From assembly GCA_905221605.1 (NCBI GenBank), contig CAJNDS010000533.1, forward strand, positions 1-64,000: a stretch of DNA of 64,000 bases. Reading direction: 5' to 3'. The stretch comes from Symbiodinium natans (Eukaryota; Sar; Dinophyceae; Suessiales; Symbiodiniaceae). The translations under genes were made by a program, and so were the position numbers. The number at the start of each line of letters is the position of its first letter. Position 1 is the first letter of the stretch. The notes beneath the pieces were generated by a model. It was not told where the DNA came from. It made no database searches and was given only the letters and a program-made list of their open reading frames with translations. Below, one piece after another: positions 37,736 to 50,100 of the stretch.

Positions 37736-40700
37736 CAATAATTTATATAAAAAAATGCAACACCGTAGGACTGTATAAGGGGGCGGAGGGTCTCTCCGCA
37801 GGCTGCGAAACCAATATAGGGCTAGTGAACTGTCCACTCTAGGGCTTCCCCTGGTGAAGTGAAGTGTCCATTCATTTCCAGGGCGTGCATGTCATGCTAT
37901 GAGTTTCGGTTGAACTCTTACTTCATAATCTTGCAAATGGAGCCCCACGTATATAAGAGGGCGGCCACTCAAATGTACCCTTATCAGAGTGTCAATGACG
38001 TCCTAGCTACTCGAAACGTGAACACGAAATTCACAGGATACTAAATAGCATGTTCAACAATATTTTGAATATACTGTTTGTATATGAGGACCATGTAGAG
38101 TCTTACTTATTCAAATCACTGAGAAAAACACGTGTTATGCACAGGCCTTTGTTAAGGAGGCTTTAACAGACAACGCCTAAATTTGCCAATACCTAAATTT
38201 GTGCATTCGAAAGAAGCTGAAGAATCATGTGCCTGATAAGAACCATTTTGGGATAGTACCTACTGTTTAGGAAAGGTTATATTTCATGAACTCCCTTACT
38301 TTGCGATAACGAGTGTTTCATTTTTTGACAGGATTCCAAGTAGTTCACTAGCGGTATACTGGAACTAAGCCCTGTTACTTTGTTGAACGCTTCTATTCGC
38401 TTTTTGTGCAGGATATTTCAACATCTTATTGGCTCTTTGAGCAGGCTACTTAGGATTTGAGTTCATGTTTCGAGTAATTAGGACGGAATTGAAATCTGAC
38501 AAGGGTATATACGTTTGAATGGCAGCCCTCTTATAAATCGTCAAAAATGGAGAGTGCATATGGGCTAACCTCGAATGTGCAAAATCACCAAAACCCAAAA
38601 ACCCAAAAACCCAAGACCCAAAAACCCAAAAATCCAAAACTCCCAAAATCCAAAGACCCAAAAATCCAAAAATCCAAAAATCCAAAAATCCAAAAATCCA
38701 AAAATCCAAAAATCCAAAAATCCAAAAATCCAAAAATCCAAAAATCCAAAGTATATGTATATACAGTATATATATATATACAGACGGTGAAGGGCCACTA
38801 TCATTCAGGGGCCAAAGGCTATGTGTAAAGAGTCACACAGGTAATCCTACGTGCAACTGGCCCCCGGTCAAACATTCCACAAAGCATCATACAGCCGACA
38901 GCATCCACACAGGCAAAGTGGACTGAAGGAATGCTGAACCCCGAAGTCCTTCTTGAGCTTCAGCCAGTTGAGTGACCTCTTGGACGGCTCGTACGTTGCA
39001 TTCTCGGTGAGGGTCTTGAGCATCAAACCCTGGGCTATCGCACTTCCGAAACTTGACGCAGGACAAAGACGCATGGCAAGTCCGATAGCAGCCTCGCACG
39101 AGCCCGCAATGGATTCGTCCAAAAAGGCCTGCCGAGTCGAGACGGTCCACGTCCGAGAACGATGGACGGAAGCACAAGCCAGTGCGGGCATACAAAGGCC
39201 TGAATTTCCTCCTCGTTGATATCGCTGAAATTTCGATAAACTGCAAAGGTAACCTCCATCGAACAACATTGCGGCAGACACACACCAACACGTGGGCCCA
39301 GACACACGATATTACGGCCTTGCCCTCCGAAGGCCACAGGATCTTCCACAGCTTGTCTCTTCGTACTTCCAAGGGCTCCTGCTCCAGCATTCCAAGGCTG
39401 TTTCAGGCGTTTCAGAGTGTACAAACTTACAGAGATCTGGCTACAAAGGTAGCTCTGCAAGCTGCTGCTACTGCTAATTCTAGAATTGTGAGCGAGAGAA
39501 CGACAGAAGCTATAAGACAGCATTGACATGCGAACATCACGACCACTGCATGAATTCAAGGTCTGTGCTGAGACAAGCTTGGTCGTCGAGCTTCGCGAGT
39601 ACAGAAAACAAAGGATAGACTTGCTTGTGCAGTTCATCTCCCTGATGAGTCACACGGCTTCCTTGACAAGAGGTTGCCCGTTGATCAGCATGCAGTCGAA
39701 GGCAAAGAGACACACATTCACCTGGCAACATATTCAGGGAGATGGGTGCCGCGGGCCGTGCGCTAGTCAACAGGATCAAACGTAGTTTGTTGTCATGTAT
39801 TGACCAGGAACATCATATTGTAACTCCTGCAGGCTCGAGCGCCTTGATGTCCTCCACCGTGATGTTTTTGCGACCTCTTGTTGTCAGAACCTTGCGGAAG
39901 TGTCAGCGGAGAACAGGACCCTGTCGTCATCACTACTTGCCATAGCGAAGTAAGCTAGTCAGAGCAGATGACGCAATATGACGAAATACAAGCTACTTTC
40001 GCTATGCCCAGGCAGAATCCTCCCCCCCCCCCCCCCCCGCCCCCCCGCTCGACTCTTCCCAAGACTGGTTCTTATGTGTGGTTGAGCCAATACATGGCAG
40101 GAGATGATCATGCTTTTCTCGTTCTGCCCGCTGCTAATTAGAAGGGTAAAAGGATGTAGAAGGTTTTGTCTAATTTCTTCTGTGCAGCACTTACGCTTTA
40201 TAACCGGTTGGATAATACAAATGATTATAAACACTAATATATGCCCCATCAGCGCCACAAAAATAGGCAGACCAACGCGACGCCGTACCAACCATAATGG
40301 CGAAACACCAAGCGAACCTCAACTACTGAACGCATCAGATAAATACGATCGAAGCCCTCCAACCCTCAAGCAAGGACCGTCAAAACAGAGAAATACGACA
40401 GCTTTCAACAAAGAAAACATTAGCTGCCGAGTTACTTTTCCTGCGGGTGCTTCTACGACATATGCAAAGAGAATATCTCTGGATTAAATTTGATTCCGGA
40501 ACCAAAACAGCTCTCGGGATTCCAAAGGGATGTACCAATTGCTTTCCCCTTCGCAGAACACCGGGAAACTATTATCTCAAAGTCAACTGTTTTGCTTTCC
40601 CCTCCGCAACAACGAGAAAACATTTGGCTCGGGAGTTATTCTGTCCTTTAGGACCCAGCATAGGGGCAGCTTACTCAGACCCATACACAACACAAGACAA

Positions 40701-43700
40701 GAAAATCTCTGGGATCAATTCACTCCAAACATAGGGCATGTGACAAAACCAATTTCTGGATTCAGAAGCGAGGTACCCAGTGCTTGATGAGAAAGCAGTT
40801 AACTCAGGAGCGAATTGTTTTTGGTACGAATCCATACAAGACACAAGAACGACCTCCGGTTCAATCGATTCCGGACACAAGACAAAACCTATCTGTGGAT
40901 TCTGATGAAGGCCGGGGTGCCAATTGCTTGCTCCTTCGCAGAATGCCTACTTGTAGAAAGTAATTCTCTCAAGAGCTCATGGTTTTGCTTCCTCTGCGGA
41001 ACAATAAACTCGGGTTTTCCGCCCCATGCCTGGAACACTTATAGCTCGGGCCTGAATTGTAATTGCTCCCGTTCTCGGGGTATGACCCGCCCCCAACCCC
41101 CCCCCCCCCCACGGACAATCAGCTCGGGAGTTAAACCTTGTGACTCTTGTTTCCATTGTCTTCCCTAGACCTTAACAACACGAACAAACCAGAGATGGTG
41201 CTGCTTGAATGTCCTTGTCTGGCGTGCGAAATTGATCCGCGGATTTTGTCTGGAGCAGCTCTGAATTCACTTGCTCTGAGCTTCAATCCGAGGCCTACCA
41301 CAAACTTCCGGATGCAACTTTCCACTTGCCCTTTTGGTTCGATGGATGTTCTTCAGGAGCCCGTCAAAGTGATTCCAGCGATGTCTTCTCGCAGGTAGGG
41401 TCAGCGGCGAAAGGATTTCAATGCGGTGAGTTTCGAGTTCATCCTTTAGAGTGGTAGTCGCTCCAGCTCTCAGCCGAGCTTCTCAGCCGTTTTATAAGTT
41501 GCTTGCGCAGCTGCTCTGCCTTGTTTGTTCAGGAGTTGCGCTCTGTCGGTGCTGGAAAATTGAGACAGAACCATATGAACCATGTCTGGAACGGCCTGGA
41601 AAGGCAAGATCTTTTTGTTCACCTGGTCGAAAGCAACCAGCTCGCTGTCGATGATACAGCTGTGAACATCCTGCAATCAGCGGCAAAGTCTGCAAGCAAT
41701 CGGCGCCAATGCTGGAGATGCCAGGCATATCAACCGGCCCTGGGCAAACCTACGCATGACCTTTGCATTCAATGCTGGTTGCTTAACGGCTTCATGTCCT
41801 TGAGCCGCTTGTGCCTGTGGAGTTCCCTAACCCTGGAGCCTAAACCCTGAAAACCACTTAGGGTTTTCCTGTTTAGGATTTTCAGTCGGGGCTGGTCAGG
41901 ATTCAGTGCGAAAGATATTGAAGACGGGAGTGGGGTGCCTTGGACACTTAACGCCCATTCTGCGCGTGTCGTTGTTTTCTGAACTTGTTCCCGAAAACAT
42001 TGTGGGTTATTGGTTTCTCCTTCGGCGCTTCAACGCGGAAGCGTGCTGTCGGATCGCGTTCTGACGGAAGAGGCCATGAAGACGAGACAATCAACGCAAT
42101 AGGGAGGAGGGTCGGACGGAATGACTTCTGACGGGAAGCCGCGGAGAGGACACCGTCAAGAAAAAGGTGTCGGAACATTTTGATGGGAGAGGGGCGTGGA
42201 CCATGAGGGAAGCGCGATGTGCGGTTGAGGCAAGGGTTCGACGGGGCGAGGACAAGGGGGGGAGCCGGACGAGGAGCGTGACATTCTTTCATGGCGGGGT
42301 ACGCGTGGACAAGGGCTTCAGAGCACGATATATCCGGTTAACGGGGAGGGTGTTGTAGGGGGGGAGGGTGATAGCCAGTTGATGGCTCTGAACGCCGTCC
42401 GCACCCTGCGCCCTCCTCGCCCTCCGCACCTCCGCGCCGCGTGCGCTCCGCGCCCTCCAGGGCCTCCCCAGCGCCCTCCGTGCTCTTCGCGCCCTCCATG
42501 CGCGTTGCGTCCATTCCGCGGGCGTTTCCGTCAACACAAACTGTTTTAAGAAGGCACGCACGTGCAGCACATCCTCTAAGTGTCCTTCTTACGTGGGGGG
42601 GACGGGGCTCTTCTGCAAGGGGCAAACACCTTCAAAACCAGGATCCAGGTCCGTGCAGTCGTGCAAGGAGCCTTTCTCTAGTCAGGTGAGTGAACTAAGC
42701 CGGCGTTGTCAAACATAGCCCAGTGTTGGGCAGCTCCTCTGCGAGCGACTGCTTGACCACCTTTCAGCAACAAAGAGTTTCAAGCATGTTCGTTCCAACA
42801 TCATACAACGGTCACAAAAAAAAACAGAGTCGGCCTCGATGACATCCGGATACTTTTCTGTCATGTTCTCAGAGTTCCGGCTGTAGATCTGCGCAACAGC
42901 GCGAACTCGTCCCATGTTTCAAAAACACTCCTGACATTGAGCATTGCAAGCATTGTGTCCACTGCGTCATCTCAGACAGCCTGGATAACATCCCTGGAGA
43001 GGACGTGGATTTGTGCTCGCTCGCCATCGTACTTCCACTCACCAGTAAACCGTTTGCCCGCCAGTCTTTCACCGACCTGGCAGGTTGAAGCTGCCTTGTG
43101 CAAGCTACAAGACGGGGATGCTACTCAGATGAGACGTTCCACTCAGCATTATCTAGTTTGCTGATGTTGTGGTTGCTGCCATTGTTGGCAGCGGCCCGTT
43201 TGCAAAGAGCAGCAGCGCGCCTCGGCTATGCCTTTGGAAGGCTTTGCCAGCCTTAGCGTACTCGGACTGGCTCATATTATGGCATTTACAATGAATTAAG
43301 TATACTGTCTTGATCGGCAATTGAAAGGCCTCTGGAAATCAATGCGTAATGACAACAAGAGCATCTGAATAGCCACAGGCCGCGGCATCGGCTTGACAGG
43401 AACACCAACAGAGATGCGGCACACTTCCAGCAAGGAGCTTCCTAAGCGTGCTGAATAAAACCTGAGAGAGACAATGGAACTCCGGTGTAAACATCCTGCA
43501 ATTAAGACGGCTGGCCATCGCGGCCCTCCATCAAAGCTCCAATCAGCTTGTCCTGACGATCAGCACTGTAGTGACAATGGTGACAATGTAGTGGAACTGG
43601 TGACAATTGGTGACAGCTGCCACATCCCTGGGGAGCCCGGCGAAGTTCGGCAGCTCACTGAAGGCCTTCAGTTGACCATAGACAAAAAAACAAAGCCCAC

Positions 43701-45681
43701 TCCAATGCGACACTCAAAACATCGTTCCCTTACATAGCAATTTCAGGAGTGTTCCTGACTGAGGATATTGGAGCCTTTTGGGAACCCGAAGCTCCGCAAC
43801 GGCAACACTATAATACGAATGACTCCGTAGAAGCGGGCGTGTCCCAGCTCTGGGTATTTGATTAGACTCCTGCTGATGATAGTGTTATCAGGATGCACTC
43901 GGCGCTCCGGAAGGCATGTCATCTTGCTGGTGTATTGACATGAGTATGCTGTCCTGTGCTGGCATGCCCTGTGCTGGCATGCCAGCACTATCCCAGAGCT
44001 CTCTGACCTACAACAAGGTCTACGAACAGCTCGCCGAGCCGAGCCAACATGACACCACAAGGCGCACGGAGCAGTGTGCAGCACACGGTGCAGCCCGCGA
44101 TGCAGGTTAGGTCCGGTGCCTGTCGCACTGCTGCCTCCATGACAATCATCTGCGGCTCCAGTTCTGCTGCAGACAACTTTGCCTGCAAACACACCATCAC
44201 ACAACATCCACTTTTTGAAACCTTTTGAGCTCAACCTCGAGACCGTGTTCAACCGAGTCGTGTGCCTGGCCCTTTCTCCTGTCTGTGACCGCGGCGGGTC
44301 CACTGGGCTGGCCAGGCTTCGTGAGCGTGAAAGCATAGGCCAAAGCCTGGCAGTCCGGCGGTTAGTGTGTGGCATAACGATGTGTCGATGCTTCGGTCAG
44401 TCGAGCCTGCAGGAGGGTCGGGATTTGAATTCCAATTCGCAGCTTCGCCTTGGTCCAAACTGCTGGGTCGAACGGAGAATGCAGGATCATGCAAATTAAC
44501 TACCACATGGGTCACAAGGCATCGCTCAGGTCAAGCAAGAGCTAGCAAGATCTCGTTACAGCAATTTCAAGGCGCATGCCGCCACCTCAGTCGTTGGAGG
44601 GATTGCGCATCTCGGGCTTGGCACGCTTGTCGCTTGGCACGCTTGTCTTTACCAGTTAAGTGCTTGTGTGGGTTGGCAATGGAAAGTTCGAAACCACTGC
44701 TTTTGTGCAACTCTCAAGCAACCCTCAAGCTGCATTTCATAGCGTCGGCCGAAGGCCGAAGGCCGAAGGGCGGCATGTCCCGCATTGTCCCGCATGGTGA
44801 GAAACTGCTTCGTCGGTTCAGTTCTCATCCCCACAGTGCATTGCATGCTCAGCCTAAACACGCTGCTCTGCCATGAGCTCTTGTTGGAAAGATCAAGAAA
44901 ACGATTCACAGCAAAATCTCAGTGCCCAGCTTGCAACATCCGGACGATGAACTTTGCCTTCCAGGGAAACGGCAAAAAACATGTACAGACTTTACAGGCA
45001 CATCAAGCAGGGGTCGACATGTACTCGACACTCTGCCGAGGCGAGAGGGTTCGTCCCCGTCAAGGGTCTCTGTCCAAGTTTCGACTTGCTCTTTCAAGAC
45101 ACCCTTGGGTTCTTGCTTGGAGGTCTAGGGCTCAGGGTTTGCAAGTTTCAGGTTCAGGGCTTTGTGTTTAGAGCTTGGGGAGTCTGAAACCGGAGCTTGC
45201 ACGCGGCATGTGGGCCACAACAAGCAAGCCATACTGCACCTGAAGAAAATCGAGCCGACAATTGGGAGTCTGCCCCTAGTCGGCGCCTCGAGGTCTGACT
45301 CCCTACCCTCCACTGCCCTGACACAACGTCCGTTGAAGCGCCGAGAGCAATGCCTCTTCCCCTCTGGAGGCCACCAGAAGCTTCTGAATTTTCTCCTGCA
45401 AGCGGACTAACTAGACTACAGCGGTTTGCAAGTTGCCATCGCCGAGCCTTGCTACGTATGCTTTACCAGGGACATGCATTCATCGGTTTGCTGCAGTATG
45501 TCCTTCTTTGCCTTCTGCGACTCTTTGCCTGCTGAGTGAGCAATTGCTTTCATTTCGCTGAAGACCTGCACTGGAGGACGAGATTGTTTCAGTACATCTT
45601 GGTTTGGCAGAGATTGCAGCAGAGCCTTCGCAATCGTGAGCTTTGGTGGCATCATGAGCATCTTCTGCGACCTATGCTGCT
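33565..45681 (-). CDS. LIG1: DNA ligase I, 3' block: rest of DNA-binding domain, adenylation and OB-fold domains
   Basis: The block starts with [15 protein letters not shown] (LIG1 pattern SQ.TM..PP.LTV..VF), continues [17 protein letters not shown] and [19 protein letters not shown], then [18 protein letters not shown]. It goes on through motif I to the C-terminal OB-fold ending [14 protein letters not shown]. Introns range from 54 nt (36317-36370) to about 2.5 kb (36434-38948) and mostly start GC or GA. The two largest introns carry repeats: an 8-bp satellite at 38588-38750 and a TTCCGC-rich region at 34620-35180. Residues normally needed for catalysis in motifs I, III-like (FAFD), IV (EGLMLK), V (LKLKKD) and VI (LRFPRF) are all visible, so the gene looks functional. 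Confidence 0.93.
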
Positions 45682-47025
45682 CTAGTGCGAAGTGTCTTGC
45701 CGAGATGTGCCGAAGCCTGTGCAAGTGAAGCCTGGACAGAACTTCGACTAGAAGTGTGGTGCCTGCATCCTCTGGCCACCACGGTGTTGTGAAACGCGCA
45801 CAAAGTAGAGGGTGTTTTTGACAGCGTGTGGGAGCGCGGGCGCTCTCTGAGTTGCTCTACAACTCTACAAACTACAGCAGCTACTGGGTCACCTCACCAT
45901 CTTGTGTGGGAGCGGGGCAGCATCTGCAACGGTGAATGGCATGATCACAGCCTCACAGCTTGGCTTGCCGTCTGGCAACAGACCTGAACTGCGGACACAG
46001 CACTTTGAATGCCCGAGCCACCGAACAACAACGGCTTGCAGGAAATGGAGGTGTCCCTCACCAAACGAAACGCAAATAAATTGAGGCAGCGCACTCCTGT
46101 GGCAGTGGGGCTACCGTGGATGAGGCAGAGCCACCTCACTCAAAAGCAAGCTCGGTCTAAGGATGACGAGGACAACTAAGACCAAAAACACTTCCTGCAT
46201 CCAAGGCACTGTTGACACGGAACACAAATCTGTCTGGGTCCGATTCACGGAACTTGAGGAGCCAAGTGATACCATCCTGCATCCAAGAACTTAACCGCTG
46301 CATTGTGAAGAACGTTCGAGTACAAACTGAGTACAAAACAATGCAAAAGGGGCTCCAGGCCTGCAAGCGTTGCTTTGTTTCGTCTCGCAAGCTGCGCAAA
46401 AGAGCGCCATTGTCTTCCTGGCCCTGCAGCTGCGCTGTACGCAGCACAGGCATGATGCGGAAGTAGACCTTGCAGGGCCACATGGGATCTTACACTGACC
46501 AGGCTGACCAGAGTCTGATGCACAATGCAACGCAGGCAAGCACATCTGCTCGCGAACTTGCCTTCTGGGCCTTGGCAAGACTCATGCCAGATGCCACTAG
46601 AAGCTAAGGAGACGAGGCTGCGACATATAGTACTATGTACTGATCATACTCTCGCCAATTTGGGTCAAGCTACCAGCCCCGGCTTTGGCATCACGACAGG
46701 AAATCGCGCTCCCTCTTCGAAGGCTTTCGAACTGCTCTCTGGAGGCTTGAGCATCCTTCGAGTGAGACTCAGAGCTTCACTTGCTCTGAGACATGCTCTG
46801 ACATGCTCTGACTGCTCTGAAGCTCAAGCTGCAAATCCTCCAACACCCGCAACTTTGACACACTGCGCTGGTATGGAGACTCTCGCAGCTTACCCGCCGT
46901 GTATTCGTTAAGACCCATTTAAACCCTAATCCGCCCGCACCACCCTCACTGTCGCGCCGCCTCTTCCCGCACTCGGGCCCTGCCGTGTCGTTTGGGCCCT
47001 TGCACGTGTCCTTTGGGCTCCGCCG

Positions 47026-47106
<81 letters not shown>

Positions 47107-50100
47107 CGCCCCCAACCCCTAAACCCGCCCTGTGACCGCATGGAACTACCTTGAGAACGAGAAGACTTCGCTGCCCAACAGGCCAGCCATTCATCCAAGA
47201 GTCCCTCCGGCGGTCAGGACATCCCGGATGGGAACATCATAAACAGGTTGAACAATGTCCTCTGTCCCAACTGTTGCGATGGGAACGATGGTGTAGCCGT
47301 GCCGAACTGCCATTCGGACAAACCCAAGGGTGCTTTCACCTTTGGGTCGGCTGAAGCAAGAAGTATAAGAAGTCAAGAGACAAACAGGACAACAGCGGAA
47401 GGTCACGAGTATGCTCACATTCTGCAACAGTGGCAAGTGCATGTAAGTAGCCCCAAAGAATATCGTAGGGTTTGTCTGTGGTTCTCTTCCAGGCTTCGCG
47501 TGCACCACCTGGATAGACAAGCAAGCAGCAGCCCTGCTCCATCAGCAAATCACCTTGGAACACAACTGCAGCTGTAAGGTCTAGTCTAGTGTTGGGGTCT
47601 GGGGTGAGGGTGTAGATCAGGTCTTGGAGGGAGGGGCGGAGGTACATTTAAATCCAAAAGTTCCTCAGGCAGGCGTCAGTTGCGGCGCGTGCCGTCCACT
47701 GCACCAATCGAATACATGAGCTCGCCAATTATTGGAACGGAGAACCAAGCATGCTCCCCGAGAGGTCGAGGCCAAATATCAGCCCTTGTCCAGGCAACTG
47801 ATCAGTGCATATGCCCTATGACTGCCTTTACAAAAGCCGTGACAGATTTGCCAAGGAGCTCAGTGTATAGACAGTAGATCAGGAGTGGTACCTTAGTGCA
47901 TGTGGCTTATAACTTGCAGGAGTCGCATAGTATCCTTAGCCTTGCTTGTCGCACAGTGTTGCGCAAGGCTTAGTGTTGCATGCAGCTGCGAGGCGTCGAT
48001 ACCCAAAATAGCATGGTTTCCAACAAAGAGCAGTCGCCTTCTGTCGGCGCCAAGCTCATCTGCACCAAACAAGTGCGGAGGACTCATCTTCCGCTGCGGC
48101 CAGAAGAGAGCTTGTAACATCTTCTGCAGCGTGCTCCCTTTTTCAGGTGGCTCGAAAGCCAGCAAGTCTCGATCCTGCGCAGATTCCTCTAGAGCGATGA
48201 AAGGCCTCGGATCCCCTCGAATAAGTTCGAACAAGCGGGCCGTGCAATACGTCAAGATTCCATTCAACACAGCGAGCGCCCTCCAGCGGCGGACGGTCGC
48301 AGCATCCAAAGTCTGCGTCCCCTTAAAGTGCTGGACCGCAGCGCTTGCCATGCCCACCAGACCTAGACAAATAAATGGGGAAAGGCGCAAGTAAAGCCTG
48401 AACAAATTGGCACGCGATGCCCATTTTAGGAACAACACTTTGGTGCCAAAGCCATATGAGATGGGCATTGTATACAGGACCAGAAGGCCAAGCTTGTATC
48501 CCAGGAACCCCACCAGCAGCATATCCATGTTATTGTTGATGAACTGGAAGATTCGATCGTGTCTTTCCGGACTGAGGGTTGGCTGAGATGGTTCGGACGG
48601 CTCCGATTGACCTTCCGCAACGTGCACCTGTTGGACTTGTCGGGATGGCTCCAGCGATGTCATCGTCTCCTCCAAAGCTGTCTCGAAATCTCCCCGCAGT
48701 CCACGTCTAGGCTTCAGCTGTCGCAGTCGTTCAAGAGTTCCAGCTGACATGTCTCGGATCATGCTTGAACCTTTTGCGACAGCATCCGTGATCGCACGCT
48801 GGACTGCCGCTCTGGGCTGCCGAAAACCGAAGACTAGGAGCAACACCCAGATTAAGCCGGCCTGGATACCGCTGGACTGCAACTTGTAGATCCATCTTCG
48901 CAGATTGGATGCACTGTGCAGGAGGATCTTCTGGTGATCTTCGTGCGCAAATAAAGTATCGTAGGTGAAGGCCATGCTTGGCGCGTGTTTGAATGAAGCA
49001 TCCAAGGTAGCCTGTGCAAACGTGAAGCTGGCTCTCTGCTGGTTTAAGGACTGGCTTGACAGAGGTTGGGTTGTAGAACAGCCGTTGCCGGTCGCTGGTC
49101 TCCGCCAATGTTATCGCTGTATTCTATGCGGATTTTACACTGTACTAAATTATCACTTCGCAGCGTGGCTCCTGCGATTCTACTTGGGCCACCCTGCTTC
49201 AACATGCTGCAATGCAACGCACTGCTACTGGAACTTGCGATGCCAGTACCGAAACCCATCGTCTTACTAAACCACTCTTCGGAGGACTGCAAGATGCAGG
49301 GCATGTCAACAACCTGAAGTGGCAATCATGCGGCCCCACCGGGGCCCTACGACCCCGAACCATGCTCAAATGAACTCCAGCCACCTCATGCCACATCCAC
49401 GGTCATGGAGTCATGGAGTCATGCATGTATTGACTTTCTGTCAACTTCACAGTGTCGAGGTCAGGGCATGCGGCTCTGCAACGCTACCTCACCGAGGTCC
49501 TGACAGTACGTGAACTATTGGATAATGCTGGCAAGTGAGCGCGATTGAACCTATTGCTTTAAACTGCTTTATTAAGCCTTTTTATGCGCTGTGCACCTTG
49601 GCCTCCCCGGATGCCAGAGAATGCTTGATGGTGGCCTCTGACCTTGTTGAAGCGAGTACTGTGGCCACACAGCATGCAATATTCTGAAGCATGTCATCGA
49701 TATTATCTAATCTAACAGTTGCCTCGCTGGTGTAGGTTAAACGGTTCAAGTGAAGGGCGCTTTGGATTACGGCTTTGGCTTGCGTGGCTTCTTAAGCAGG
49801 ATTTTGTCCGGGCGGGAATGTTGGGTCTTAGAAGCCGGCGAAGAGCAGTGGAGGCTCGTTGAGGCTTTTCAGGTTTTGGAGGGTCATGGTGCCGGGGCTT
49901 GGCTTTGATAACCGTGCACACAAGCAACTTCGAAGAGCCCCATAGCCTAGACCGTTTGAGGCAAATAGCGGAGAAACAGATCATCAGAGATACCGCAGAC
50001 GGACTCAGTTTCTCTGAGGCGCGAACCTACCAAAATTTTCACAAAGGGCTTTGATGATGATGGAATCACCAACGCCTAGTTCAGCTGCTTCGTAATCTGG

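Noticed and set aside
38446-38828. Overlapping frames on both strands giving NPKIQKSK and FWIFGFLD repeats
   Set aside because: Products of the 8-bp satellite, which is open in every frame.
39035-39637. A 200-residue minus frame
   Set aside because: It overlaps five ligase exons; only 39200-39253 is in its frame, and the remainder is intron or out of frame.
43743-44375. A 210-residue minus frame
   Set aside because: It spans ligase exon 44120-44182 in a different frame and intron sequence; no domain was seen.
46777-47198. Poly-Gly frames of 82-112 residues
   Set aside because: Artefact of the 80-nt poly(C) tract in an intron.
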